NCBI GenBank assembly: GCA_021018995.1
Contig: CM037588.1
Coordinates: 141,233,725-141,297,724 of the forward strand
Direction of reading: 5' to 3'
From: Chloranthus sessilifolius
Taxonomy: Eukaryota; Streptophyta; Magnoliopsida; Chloranthales; Chloranthaceae
Length of the DNA stretch: 64,000 nt
The notes under the pieces were generated by a model that worked only from the letters and a program-made list of their open reading frames with translations, had not been told where the DNA came from and ran no database searches. Of this stretch, positions 34,745 through 46,921 are shown one piece after another; position 1 is the first letter of the stretch; each line of letters starts with the position of its first letter. The translations under genes were made by a program, and so were the position numbers.

Positions 34745-37700
34745 CACTACAAAAAATATAGCATACGCCGACGGCCGAAAGTTAGAAGCCGTCGGTGTAG
34801 GAGAAGATTTGGGCCATACCCTGAGAGCCAACCCGGCCAGTCCACTTAACGCCCATGACCCACTTAGTCGGGCCATATATAAATCAATTTCTTTTCCTTA
34901 CAAGACCTCCCTTCTCACTAACTCAAACCCTTCTCCCCTTTTCCCGAACTCCCCTCTGAAACCCTAGCTAGCTTCTCTCCTCCTCCGCCGCTCCCATTGA
35001 TACCCCCAAACTAAACCCTAATCCTGCCAGGACCAGAGTTTATGTAATCTCCAGGCGATTCAAGTACATGCCGGCGCAAATTCAGCTCGCTAGGGTTCCT
35101 TGATTATCATGCTGGCCACAATCAATTCTGATGATGAGGTTTCATTTTTTGTGCTTATTTTCAGCTTTTGATCTGAATGATCTTTGTTTTGGGGTTTTAT
35201 TTTGATATGGGATTAGATATCTGTGTTTTGGTTATGGATTTATTGCAGATGGTGAAAAGAAGTGATGAAACTGATAGATCGAATAGTTGCAGAGAATGAA
35301 GTTGCTTTTAGAGCTGGATTCTCTGGTTGCTGCTTCTTCCGCCGATCGAGCGCTCCAATCCTCTAAAATATCTCCCTAATCTCATCCTCGTTAGTATCTT
35401 TTAATAATTTTTTTGGTTACTAAGAAAATATACGATTGCGACGGAGAATTAAAACTACTCGTTTAGTCTTAGATCTGAGAATTAAAACCATCATTTTTTA
35501 CTTAAAGAGGTCAAGATATATTTTTGTATATTTTAATAATTTTTTTTTGGTTACTATGCTTGGGAGGAAGTTGAGTGGAATGTGATTTATTTTGGTTTTT
35601 GTTTTTTTTTTTAAATTGTAGCATTTAGAAAAGAAACTGTTGTTTTTATTCAGTTGAATTGGTTTCGTTTTGTTTATAAAGCGGGAGATGTAAAAGCTTG
35701 AGCGGGTTGCCAGCAAAGTGATATCATTAACTAAAGCGGTCAGTTTGCTACTTTCCCTTCTTTTTTTTTGGGTAAATTCAAAGAAATAATTTGATTCTGT
35801 GGTAATGCTAATTAACACTGACTACGTAACCTTCAACAAGACTGATAGGAATTTAAGGTTTTTTCAATTTTTGGTTTCTATTTCTGTTGCAAATAGTGCT
35901 TTCTTCGTGTTGGACACTAAGCAGTTGATTACAAGTCGTCAAGAATTCACGAGAGAGGCATCGGAGGACGCTTCTATGTGCTGTAAGTTTTGTTATGAAT
36001 ATATTAAGAAATGCATATTCTTTGTTAAGTTCAATGCATTACTAGAACTGCATTAAAGGATTCATAAAAATAAGGTTCCCAAAAATCTGTTATTTTCTTT
36101 TTTGGGAATGAGGGCCAAGTTTCTCTACGTTCCCAAAAAAGTGAAAAAAAGCTTCCATGAAGCAAGGAATGTCAGATCTCATCAAACTGCAGACCATGGG
36201 GGTTGATTTTGGTTCAAGAATGCCAAAGGAAAGAATCGCCCCTCCGGGCATGTGAAGGGTGTAAAGATAAAGTTCAACAACTAGAAGAATGATCCGTCGC
36301 CACAAAGACAATGGATCCGCAAACTGAAATCTGGAAAACTTGTGTTTTGCATAAAGTTCTGATTATCTTTTTCTCCCCTTTACTCATAAATTTGCTTTTC
36401 ATTGTATTCATCACTATGTAACATGTGAGAAAGCGACGGTGGTGCTCGGGTGTACTTCGATGGCGGAGCTCATAGGAGATTGGTGTGCATCTGATTGAAG
36501 GCCACCAATTAGGGGTTAAAGAGGGAGGAGGTAAGTTTCCTAACGCATAGCATTGCATGGATTCGGATGAGGTAATGAAAATGATGATGGTGATAAGTGG
36601 TGAAGATGGTGGGGTGGATCGGTAGTTGATAAGTCAAGATGGTGGGGAGGAGTTTTCAGCAATTCCACCTCTAAAGAGTGAAGCCAAAGCCTTAGCTGCA
36701 ATAGATTTGATAAATTTTCTTTTAGGCCCACCAAGTTGAAACTAGATTGGTAAGCAAGAGTGTAGGTTCGGGTCCGTTGAATGGTCCCATACCTCCTTGA
36801 GGCCACCCTAGGATTTATAATTTTATATCTGTCTGACCGGAATGTGCTAATTTGGGATTAGGCGGGCCCGAGAGGGCGGATACCCAGTTATTAAAAAAAA
36901 AGGTTCCATTGTTCTTTAGTTTTGACATTTCTCTCTAATGCATATTCTCTAGTATGAGTTCTTTCCTTGATTTGTCTACCACCGAACTGTGGTTTTCCTT
37001 GTCTATTATATGCTCCTTTTCAATTATCTTCTACCGAACTTTGCCTTTTGATTTATCTGAAAGCCTTCAACCCTATTTACTTTGTTGGTAAATTTTCGTA
37101 TTCAATGATCTGGTCCTCTTCTCTAACGTCTACGATGTTTGAGGAGAATCCTCCAAATGCGAATTATTCTATTTCCGAACCTTTGTTGTCTCAATCATTG
37201 AAGTTATTACATCCGGCCTTCATTTTCTCATTGAATATCTCCTTCTAACTCATTCTTCTCCTTATCAATGCCTAGGGGTGCCTTCATTTCGTGAACCTCC
37301 TAACTTCTCTTAAACTAGGGCCCATTTTTCAATGTTGCTTGATAGATTTATGGGTTTGAGAACCTTCTCAACAATAGTCTTCATGTTCTGCTTTAGCACA
37401 TATCCTCTATTCTTTATGCTTAAATTGATTTTCTTATCGGAGTGAGCGGTGATTGAACAACCATAGGAGACCACAATTTTGTGTTAATCTGTTATTATTT
37501 TAGAGTTGAATGAGATCGATCTTCTTTAGGCGAGGGTATTTGGGATGTGGATATTATGGAATCGTCATTTTCATCTTGCTTGTGAGAGATGGAAATGTTA
37601 TGATCCAACCTTAAAACTCTCGTAACCCCTTGCTAATCATTATTCTGCCAAAAGCTCTCATCCGAAGTTCTTGATTCAAGGTTCATTCAAATGTCATGGT

Positions 37701-38580
37701 TTGCTTGCTAATCACCAAAGCAGAATCATGAGATATGCCCGGTTTTGCGATAATTCACTAAATTAGTTTGCTTGGATCAATTTGCATTTAGGGATGGGAT
37801 GGTGAATTTCGTAATTATGCTTCACGAATTGGCGCTTCCTGCTATTGCGCATTTCTTTGTGGAGGTTACGATAGTGATATCCGATTGACTCACAAGTTTA
37901 ATTTACAATCGGTTGGTTCGTGAACCATGGCCTTTGACTTCTACTAGATAGTGATTGATGGTCAATTTCTTTGAATTATTTCTTGCGCACTCTCTTGCTC
38001 TATTAATGTCGTAGCTAATTTGGAGTAAGTAGGATAACTTTGGACTTGCTCGAGTTGATTTTTAGTTTGCGGGAGTTGATATTTAGCTTAAGGACAATTT
38101 TTTCAATCTTGCTTTGTCGATAAAATAGAGGACTTCTTTTTTACGTTCCAAAAGGGGCTTTGCTACATCTTGCTAGATTCAGTGTTAACTCACGCACAAC
38201 CTAGTTGCCAAGTCTTTCATCTTGTTTTCTAATGTTTAAAACTAGAAAAAGGAGGAGCCCTACATTTGTCTTTGCCACTTAGAGACTCTGCGGCCTAGTA
38301 GCAGAAATCTTCTACTTAGTGTGCCGCTCGACTTGAATCCCGCTCACTTCCAACCATAAAATAGTGTGATTTCAAGCTTTTGATGATGCTCCGTGCCAAT
38401 GTATCAGATGCTTCCGGTAATTAAGTCCATTTCATGGACATAATTTCCAATTATGTTCTGTTCTTCCGATGTAAATAGAGATCTGGTATTAAGATCATAG
38501 ATTAGGTTTATTACGATCAGTCAAGACCATTAAACACTCTAACTTTTTCAATTATATATGTGCTATGTTTTTTTTAATAG

Positions 38581-38664
38581 AATTGGCACCAGGAATTTCA
38601 AGAACTGAGGACCAACCTTCAACAACAACAAGAGGATGTTACAACAAGTCTAAAGAACTTAGGG
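38581..38664 (+). pseudogene. Possible captured exon inside the CACTA element
   Basis: A pyrimidine-rich tract and TTAATAG precede an 84-bp segment that is open for exactly 28 codons and is followed by GTAATC. The peptide is Gln-rich and helix-like (WHQEFQELRTNLQQQQEDV). I do not recognise the source gene. A second acceptor-like site (TTATTGCAG|ATGG) is at 35249/35250. Confidence 0.35.
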
Positions 38665-38876
38665 GTAATCTCTACATTCACCTTCTCACATATCGGGATA
38701 TTTTTTCACATGGGTCCTGTTTTATTTTGACACATTAATTGCTATGCTAAAGCATTGTGACCAAATACTTGTTGGTCAGGTATTTGCTTTGTGCACTTGT
38801 TACATCAAATGGTTTTTTTTGTAAACTTCTGTGAACGGAAAACTGGGTTTTGATTTTAATGTTGGTGAATGCTCTT

Positions 38877-38878
<2 letters not shown>

Positions 38879-38908
<30 letters not shown>
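38879..38908. repeat. (CT)n microsatellite
   Basis: About 15 CT units inside the CACTA element. Confidence 0.95.
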
Positions 38909-38911
<3 letters not shown>

Positions 38912-39282
38912 GAAAGCCCCTGTATCCGGAATGCAGTCCGAGCAGTGAGTGGGTCCTCTTATCAAAAGCTAGTGGCTGCTTTTGGGTTAGGAGCAGTTCT
39001 TTTTCCTTTTAGCTTTGGGGGAGAAGGGTTAGCTCTTATCACGGCTTTAAGTGGCCACATGAACCCAATTATCGAGATTTATAATCTCAAATAATTTGAT
39101 CACATGATCACTTTAGTGATCAGATTCTCGTGAATCTCCAAGAAAAAAAAATCTGAATTTTAATTAGATTGGGAAACCTGTAGAGATAATTAGGAATTGC
39201 TTTCTTTCTTTCGCATCAGTTGATTGTTACCATTCAACTTCTATAATCTCTAGTATATCAGTCCAGATTTTGAATCGAATGC

Positions 39283-39286
<4 letters not shown>

Positions 39287-39365
<79 letters not shown>
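39287..39365. repeat. (AT)n microsatellite
   Basis: About 39 uninterrupted AT units inside the CACTA element. Confidence 0.97.
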
Positions 39366-39368
<3 letters not shown>

Positions 39369-40014
39369 ACTCTTGCTAGATTAAGGTGTGGTGTTTGTTT
39401 TATCTATTAGATATTCATCTAAAAATATTCAGTTTTCTATACAATGACCTTTGAGATATAGTAATCAGGCTGTCTTTGTGTATTTACATAAATATTGAGC
39501 AGATTTATTGTTATTATAAGAGTGATGATTACTGTGACTTATCTGAGAGACCTGTAGGGTTCTCAATGGGCTGGGCTGAGGTTCAATCCGGCCCTAGCCT
39601 ATCTGGCGATCCCAAAATTTTCAGCCTGGCCCTAACCAAGACTACGATGTACTCACAAGCCCTAGCCTAGCCTCGACCTGTATATACTTGTTAGCCTTGT
39701 GCATGATTGTTGACTTCATACTGTCTTGCACAAAAGGAATGCTGCTATGGCTGTCCCTGCTATTTTAAAATAGGGTAGTTTTGTTAACACCCACACAAAC
39801 TTGGAGGGCACCTACGCCAAAAATCATCGATTTCTTTGAATCATATGATACACATTATGTTCAAACTTGAATTTGGGCCATATTTTTAATGATTTGTGAC
39901 ATGAATTAAAAACATGGAGTGATAGGTGTGTTGATCTAAAGATTTATTGTGTGGATGATTTGGGTGAAAAATGATCTATCGTCTAATTTGTGTTTTGATT
40001 AGCTCTTATAAGAG

Positions 40015-40016
<2 letters not shown>

Positions 40017-40069
<53 letters not shown>
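40017..40069. repeat. (TA)n microsatellite
   Basis: About 26 TA units, followed by homopolymer C and A runs, close to the CACTA subterminal region. Confidence 0.95.
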
Positions 40070-40073
<4 letters not shown>

Positions 40074-40140
40074 GTGCCCAACAAAAAAGGAAACCCCCCC
40101 CCCCACAAAAAATTTGTAAAAAAAAAAGGGGGGCCTGCTG

Positions 40141-40476
40141 ATCTGCCGCCGTCGGCATAGAGTATTTAAAATATTTTTTAAAACAACTATGCCGACGGCA
40201 TGAGCCATCGGCGTAGGCGTATATATTTAAAATTTATATAAATTTTAAAAAAATTTTAATAACCCTACGCCAACGGCATCCGCCGTCGGCGTAGATTTAT
40301 GGCTTACGCCGACGGCTGAAAACCGTCGGTGGTTAGATTCCCCGACGAGAATAGTACCGACGGTGTGTCGGCGCCGGCGTAGATATTACAGCCGTCGGCG
40401 ATTCGTTTTGCCGACGCCGTTGATACTCTACGCCGACGGCTGGGAGCCGTCGGCGTAGGTTACTATTTTTGTAGTG
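40141..40476. repeat. Subterminal GCCGACGGC repeats of the CACTA element
   Basis: At least eight direct or inverted copies of (TA)CGCCGACGGC and GCCGTCGGCGTA lie in the last 340 bp. One or two occur just inside the left end at 34766-34800. CACTA transposases bind such subterminal words in characterised elements. Confidence 0.85.
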
Positions 40477-40717
40477 TCTGTCGTTCACTAGCTGTCGATT
40501 CATCCTAGCCAACCTGTCCAGTAAAGAAATCAATGAATGACTGGGACGAGGGAACATGAATATGATTATTAGAGTCTTCGAAGATCAATTGTGGCTCTTT
40601 AATATAAACTTCCATTCACACCTCCCAGTAGCCTCAGGTTTTGACAGAATATATTTTTCTAGTCATAGTTTTTGCTGAAATTCTGTAAGATTATATATTC
40701 TCCTACCTAATTTATAG

Positions 40718-40924
40718 GTCACTGTGAGTTCCAAGGATGTGATGGAAATCAAGGAATCAGAACATAGAGCTCAGACACAGACTGAAATTTTGAGAGCTGC
40801 TCTAGATGAACACAGTCTAGAGTTGCGAGTTAAAGCTGCTAATGAGGCTGAAGCAGTTTGTCAACAATGGCTTTCTGCTGCTGAAGCTGAAATTGTTGTT
40901 GGCAGTAGTTGTTTGAGTCATTAA
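40718..40924 (+). pseudogene. BRE1/HUB-type E3 ubiquitin ligase exon fragment
   Basis: After an acceptor-like TTTATAG the frame VTVSSKDVMEIKESEHRAQ leads to LDEHSLELRVKAANEAEA and LSAAEAEI, which matches the central coiled coil of plant HUB1/HUB2 (histone H2B mono-ubiquitin ligases). The match stops after AAEAEI and the frame ends at TAA 40922-40924 after nine unrelated residues. No RING domain or other exon is nearby. It is best read as a gene fragment, left by capture or as the edge of a disrupted paralogue. Confidence 0.7.
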
Positions 40925-42902
40925 ACTTGTATTTTGGACTTCACGAGCCTAGTTTGAAGGACCTGTCCATGAAGGGAATAAGAGGATCAATATATGGGAC
41001 ACTTTCACTTAGCAGCCAGGTTCAAATTCTGATCAGATGGTTGAAATTTGCGTAATGTGGGTCGATGATTTTCGAGATACGGGTTTCATTTATTAACCAA
41101 GTTTACATGTTTTAGCAGGGAGGATATTGGATTTCAGCAATGCGGACTTGACCGCGACCAGTATCATCTATTTAAGGTTGACGTTTCAGCAATGCGGACT
41201 TGACTGCGACCAGCATCATCTATTTAAGGTTGACGTTTACTAAGATTAAAACCCAGGTTATAGTCAATTATGTGTTTCTGATAAGCTTGTGGATCAAATG
41301 CATGTTTAGAGAATCTTTCCTCGAGCAAATCAGAAAGAAATAAATATGCAGGGGCTAGTTAGAACACATGTTGGGGCTGGACCTGTAGCCCAATGGAAGG
41401 TTCACAATATTGGAACCTCTGGGAGAATGGGTAACAGGTTCCCAGATTACCCATCCAAATAAAAAGTTGGGACACATTTTAAACGAGTTATTAATGTATT
41501 ATATACTATTAATCACATATAGTGGATATAAAACAAAACTAGCTCATCCGCTGCTATATGGTACAGATTTTAATCTTTCATTAATTTCTCTGTTATTAAA
41601 AGAAGTACAATTTCAGGCGATTCTAGATGTGCCTAGAGAAGTAAATATTTGTTCTCACTAAGTTTGTTACCCTAAGTCGTCTTCTCCTCTAAACCTAAAT
41701 TCATAAACGTTAAACATAAAAGGTACCAAACTTATGCACCAAAGGCGATCCAAGGATTAATCTCCCTCGGCCAAATTGGTCAAACACTTAGAGATGCAAA
41801 GATATTTATGAGTGTCAAAGCACTGAGAGATTGACCAGTTTGATGGAAGGAGATTGACATGTGCACCGGCCTTGACGCATGCTCGACCACCTAATACAAC
41901 TTCTATCTAAATCAAACTTGTAAAATCACAATGACTACTTTACCATATAAATATGTAAAAGGAAATTTATAGACAACTAAATGGAAATTTACCTGATAAT
42001 CAAATAAATAAATTTAAAATCTTCTATACTCATTCCTCGGTTTACTTTGCAAGGGGCCAAACATCACCACTGTCACAAGGATAAACAAAATTTTATTCTC
42101 ACAAAAATGACACATAAATCCAACTATATACACAAAATTCAGTATTGTATAGTAGTATAACTGAGAAGATAAAACGTGTACATGTGATTATTAACCAAGG
42201 ACAAAATTAGCAGTAAAAGTTACAAGCTCATGCCATTTACTCTTTCTACCAAAGAATGGGATATAGGGGATCAATGAAACTAAGAATCCATTTCATTGGC
42301 ATCTCTATAGTTAAATGTCGAGTAGCCATAAGTACCGATTGAAAAAATAAAGTGGTCATAGGATATAATAGTACGAGAACCAAATCATACAAAAATTATA
42401 CAAACAGCGATGAAGTTTTCTGTCTGCAGATCCTGTTATTGTAGTGGTGTAAGATCTGAACCATAACAGATATTCCCAGAATTTGTAGTTCAAAATTGCC
42501 GCAGAATATTCACCATTCACAGATTATTAGCATATAATTTAGTGGCAGCAATATTATTCCATATCTGGTCTCCCATGATAACAGATCACAGTTCATTACC
42601 CAGTCTAAGAAGATTAAAATAAAATCAGCAGCTTACCTGGTCTAAAGAAACTCACGACAGCAGAAGGGGCTGAGATGCCTGCCCAGAAATAACAATAAAA
42701 GGAAAATGGGCCACAATCTGTGAAAGACAATGGAATCCATAATTCACATATAAAGGCGATCTTCAATATTGATTTGGCATGCAATATACTATCATTAATA
42801 TAAATCAGTTTCATGCATCAATTATTGGATGGTAATCAATAGATAAGAACAATGAAAATGACGATGAAACTCATTCTGAGACATGCTATTACAGCTCATA
42901 AG
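40925..42902. other. Intergenic stretch without recognised gene
   Basis: A/T-rich DNA. It includes a 52-bp tandem duplication at 41132-41235 (unit starts TTTCAGCAATGCGGACTTG). I see no conserved coding motif. Confidence 0.6.
41132..41235. repeat. 52-bp tandem duplication
   Basis: Copies begin at 41132 and 41184 and differ at two positions (CGCGACCAGT versus TGCGACCAGC). Confidence 0.9.
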
Positions 42903-42962
42903 TGCATTTTGAAGTTGTCCAAAGCTATTTATTGCATTTTGAAGCTGTCCAAAGCTATTTTT
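42903..42962. repeat. 30-bp tandem duplication
   Basis: TGCATTTTGAAG(T/C)TGTCC... is repeated at 42903 and 42933, just upstream of remnant J. Confidence 0.9.
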
Positions 42963-43135
42963 TCGGTTTTTTTCACTTTTTTCGGTTTACTCGACCTATG
43001 ACGGGGACGCCGAATATGTGGACATCGGTTTTGGACCACATAGCTTCTACCGGCATTGAAAGAAACGAAGAGAGAGCCTGAGTAGCCCGAGTACTACAGC
43101 TTCAAGGGAGAAAAGGAGGCTGAAAATGTCATCAG

Positions 43136-43545
43136 GTGACGGACGTTCGTGAACTCAGGATGAACGTCTGTGAAATCATGTGCTCACTATTTTTTGAGCA
43201 CGGACATCTGTGATGGTCACAGACGTACGTGGCTCAGAGAGTCCGTAGGCGACGGACGTCCGTGACCCCAGTACGGTCTTCTGTGGAGACGTTCTGCCTC
43301 GCGACGGAAACTACTATTTTTATAAAAACTTACCTTTTTTCAGTATTTTATTATTTTAAGACTCTTTAATTCAAATTATTTTTGGTTGCTTATATAAAGA
43401 AGCTTGTAAACAAACTTTAATCAATTTTTGAATATTATTGAATGAGCTTTTGCTTAGTGGAGAGAGATTCTTCTTTTTCGTGATGGGTTTAGTGTGAGGC
43501 CAATGGAGTGATTCCCATATATCTTTTCGTTTATATCATGTTTTA
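43136..43545 (+). mobile_element. Copia-like LTR remnant J, left part
   Basis: Six to eight ACGGACGTCCGT-type dyads at 43136-43287, the word of copia D, are followed at about +100 bp by GCTTATATAAAGAAGC, a good TATA box (43390-43405). The outer boundary to the left is unresolved. Gypsy B is inserted at 43546, and J continues at 54811 with no coding sequence recognised. Outside the dyads it is not a close match to LTR D. Confidence 0.5.
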
Positions 43546-44298
43546 TGTAATATCCCAGATATTTTGGACCAGATTTTATTTACCTCGGTAAGCGTGTCCG
43601 AAAATTATTACGGAAATTTTCTGGATTTTTGTTTAGTTTTGGATATGATAAGAATAATGGCCAAAGGATTTTGTTTCGTGACGTGTGGAAGTCATGTAAA
43701 CGATGACTTACACAATAAGTTGAATGTTTGTGTTTCACGTCGGATTTAATTTCAAGTTAAGTAGATAGGATTGCAAATAGAAAAATCTAGATATTTTAGC
43801 TTTGTTTTTATGTTATAAGAGAGAGTTTGAAAGAGAAGTGTAACTTCTCTCTCTCTCTCGTTGGATTTAAGAACTTGCAAGCTCTGCCTCACCTTTGATT
43901 TTAGATCTAGTGAGTTTGTAAACCCCTCTCCCCATCTCAATCGTTGAAAAGACTTGTCATGTGGTGATGATCGGTTAGATGCATTGAAAAGGAAGACTAG
44001 GGGAGAGTGGACGGTTTGGTGAAGGATCTGGGCTAACCTTTGCCCTGGTAGCAACGTGAAGATGTACTGATTTTGGGGTCCAAATTGGAACTTGCGGCTT
44101 AATTCGGTGCTTAAGAATAGATCCACGGAAGCTAGGTGCAGACCTTGAAAGGTAGGCTCTTTAAACACCTTTGATTAAAATTATTTATGCTTAGAATAGT
44201 TTAGATAAAGGGTACGTCTGAAAAAGATAGATGGATTGGTGTTTTGGAATGAAAAATCAAGTCGGAAGAATAAATCTGGAACACACAGATCTGGAGAA

Positions 44299-44439
44299 AT
44301 TCGAGGGTCGAATTTCAATTCGATGGTCGAATTTGAAATTCGACCATCGAAAATAAATTCGATGGTCGAATTTGGGTTTTTAAGCCTGATGCATTTTTGG
44401 AAAATTCGATGGTCGAATTTCAATTCGATGGTCGAATTT
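44299..44439. repeat. Dyad array of the 5' LTR of B (TTCGA-TGG-TCGAA, 6 units)
   Basis: Six units of ATTCGATGGTCGAATTT or its complement; the first has core GGG. Copied at 53114-53255 in the 3' LTR. Confidence 0.92.
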
Positions 44440-45560
44440 GGTCCGATACTGCTTTGGTATTTCAGTCATAACTTTTTATCCCGAACTCGGATTAATGCGA
44501 TTTTTGAGGCGTTGGAAACAAGACAACGAGCCCTATAACTTTCATGAATTGACCAATTTGTGAATCGAATGTTATAAAGGTCAAAAATTAGGGTGAAGTA
44601 GAGACAAGTTTTTACATGAGTCAATGTTACTTTAAACTTGCCTGTTTTGCCTAACTGTGAGAAAATTTTAGAAACTTTGGCTTATATGATAATTAGTCGG
44701 TAATATGTGTATACATGAATGTTTGTAATGTAGATTAAAGATTGGAGATCGTCGAGTGAGCTTTTACTTTGCCTCTGACATGCTCGACTCTAAACTAAGG
44801 TAGGGAAAACTTGATATCATGTGCATTATTTCATAAACATGTGTGTTATGTTATGATACGTTCTTCGATTCTATTTTGTGATTTCCGTTTATGATTTTGA
44901 AGAAATGAGGCATGTGTTTATGTATGACTTAAAAACATGTGAGACTTATGGAATCTTCGAGATTCATTTGATATGGGTATAAGAGACTTTCACACTTTGT
45001 TCCGACTTCTGATATAAATTATAATTATTACTTCACACGGCGATAAGCTATATGTATGCACTTTTGGATTTAAGGTTATGTGAATACCCGACCGACGCGG
45101 CGGTATAACCGCGATTGACGCGGCAGGATATCCGTGACCGGTACGGCGGCCAATCCGTACACCCTTTGTGATATGTACTTTGTGATTCCTACCGTATAAC
45201 GGTAATTATGTTCGGCCAAGTGTCCAACTCTACGGGACCTTGGATTTATGTGCAAATGACTCATGTGAGTGACGATGGTGGGTATTCCATCGGGGGCTTG
45301 AGGCTATAGTTCCTCATTCTAGTACTTTAAGTAAACACTTTTAAGATTTTCTTTCTTATGTCGGAATAGAAATGTGAGCATGTTCATGATTCCATTAGCA
45401 TTGCATATGTATGTTAAGGTTATGAAATCACCTCTCTGCATGTGTTCAAAACAACTTTGTGTACGTTATGCCATAAGATATGTGTTTGATGTTATGATAA
45501 GCATGTTATTAGTTTTTTTTTTCTACTGAGCTTGGATGAAGCTCATACTATCGTCCACAG

Positions 45561-45662
45561 TCTTGACATTGCCTTAGGATCGACGATGATCGTGATTTGG
45601 AGAACTCGACTACATTCTTTGAGGAGGAGTTGGAGACCCCAGCAGAGGAGTTCCTTCCTTGA
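45561..45662 (+). other. Acidic reading frame of the 5' LTR of B
   Basis: The frame following the acceptor-like site is open to TGA 45660-45662 and ends FEEELETPAEEFLP. The 3' LTR copy (54370-54468) ends DYIAEEELETPAEEFLP in the same frame, although small indels separate the two LTRs here. Confidence 0.5.
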
Positions 45663-46001
45663 TCGAGATAGGTCATTTTGGTACTTTTGGATTAGAATTT
45701 TTTTGAATATTGGGCCCTAGGCCATTGTTTTGTCTTTTGGATATCACTTGAGGAACCATCAATAGGAACCATTGTTTAGGTGTTTGGATTGGCCAACACT
45801 GGTGGTTCTTTCTGGTTCCTCTTGGTGATATTTTTTGTTAAAGCTTTTAAGCTTTTGTTCTTGTTTTATTAGCTTTACTTCTATTTAGATCTATGCTTAT
45901 GCTGCCGACTTTGTTTGAAATACGGCTTATTGAGAAATCAATAAGATGATGAACCGGCCTTTCCTATACCTTAAGGATTGGAAAAGTCGGGTCGTCACAG
46001 T

Positions 46002-46013
46002 TGGTATCAGAGC
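46002..46013 (+). other. Primer binding site of gypsy B
   Basis: TGGTATCAGAGC starts two bases after the 5' LTR and is complementary to the 3' end of initiator tRNA-Met. Confidence 0.95.
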
Positions 46014-46167
46014 CTAGGCTTTAAGTCTTATGGGAGACTGTGAGCCATAGCTCTAAGTAGGAAATGACATTAGGTCTGTCTAAACATAGGCTATGAGTGT
46101 TAGAGTTCTGTCAAGACATCGAGACCATCTGTTAATTGAAACCTTTGTTTCATTTTGACAGATCGAT

Positions 46168-46737
46168 ATGGCGCCTCGCAAAAGAGCCAAAACTGTACGC
46201 ACTGACAATAATGATCGCGAGCAAACTAAGCAGCTGCTGGAGACAATGGTGAAAATGATGGCCCAACAAACTGCTCTACTCACGACGTTATTGCGAGACA
46301 CTGCGCACACCTCTCCATCCACACAGGTTGAGTTATGCTCGTGGTGTGGTAAGCAGCACAAGACAGAGATGTGTAGAAGGATCACAGGTGCGTGTTTTAG
46401 GTGTGGACGCATTGGACATCTGATAAGAGACTGTCTTGAATTGGAGAGAGAGACGACAACATCGGCAACAACTAGAGCATCCGTAGTACGACAAGCCTTA
46501 CGTATCTCTTCATTTGTACCGATTGATATGTGCGCAAGATGCGGAAAGAAGCATAGGATGGAGAAATGCAGGCTCGCCTTGGGGGCATGCTTTAGATGTG
46601 GTCAGAAGGGACATCTGGTGAAGGATTGCCCAGAGCCGGATCAAAGGAATATGGCTTCAACATCTATTCCGGGACCATCAACATCACACGATGCTCAACC
46701 AATGAATGAAGTCATCCAAGGTATAATCCATTATTGA
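46168..46737 (+). CDS. gag: Truncated gag of gypsy B with duplicated zinc knuckles
   Basis: An open frame of 189 codons starts MAPRKRAKTV. After about 50 residues with a short helical, Met/Gln-rich stretch it has two tandem knuckle modules, each a CxxC-x-H-type finger followed by a full CCHC (CFRCGRIGHLIRDC and CFRCGQKGHLVKDC). The gag capsid core seen in gypsy C is absent. The frame has no stop, unlike the rest of pol. It may bind RNA but cannot form a normal capsid alone. Confidence 0.88.
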   Translation: MAPRKRAKTVRTDNNDREQTKQLLETMVKMMAQQTALLTTLLRDTAHTSPSTQVELCSWCGKQHKTEMCRRITGACFRCGRIGHLIRDCLELERETTTSATTRASVVRQALRISSFVPIDMCARCGKKHRMEKCRLALGACFRCGQKGHLVKDCPEPDQRNMASTSIPGPSTSHDAQPMNEVIQGIIHY

Positions 46738-46921
46738 TTGTCGAGAGTTTACCTTATTCTCATGTGATGAATGTTCTTAGAAGTTATATGCTATTGTGAC
46801 ATTTTGGGTAATATCATAATCCTATCTTATATACACTTAAATGAAAATATAGGCATAAAACCTTAATACTTTACACTTGTATTAGAGTGTTGGCATATGT
46901 GAAACTGAGGCATGAGTCTTA

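Larger units (their letters stand above)
34745..40476. mobile_element. Non-autonomous CACTA (En/Spm-type) DNA transposon
   Basis: The terminal inverted repeat starts CACTACAAAAAATAT at 34745 and ends with ATTTTTGTAGTG at 40476, giving 5732 bp. The 3-bp TSD TCT lies at 34742-34744 and 40477-40479. Subterminal GCCGACGGC words occur at both ends. I find no transposase ORF, so movement would depend on an autonomous relative. The interior has short exon-like pieces (for example 38581-38664), possibly captured gene fragments, and microsatellites. Confidence 0.93.
43546..45999 (+). repeat. 5' LTR of gypsy B
   Basis: 2454 bp. TATA-like TATAAGAG is at 43814, a (CT)n initiator region at 43848, dyads at 44299-44439, a possible intron 44800-45560 (AAG|GTAGGG to CCACAG|T) and the acidic frame 45561-45662. 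Confidence 0.96.

Noticed and set aside
34745-40476. Autonomous CACTA transposase
   Set aside because: No frame longer than about 100 codons and no transposase motif between the terminal repeats.
43752-44168. 138-codon minus-strand frame, repeated at 52622-52984
   Set aside because: LTR B sequence read antisense; the copies agree only because the LTRs are nearly identical.
46002-46013. tRNA-like sequence TGGTATCAGAGC
   Set aside because: It is the 12-base primer site of a retrotransposon, not a tRNA gene. I saw no complete tRNA or rRNA gene in the window.
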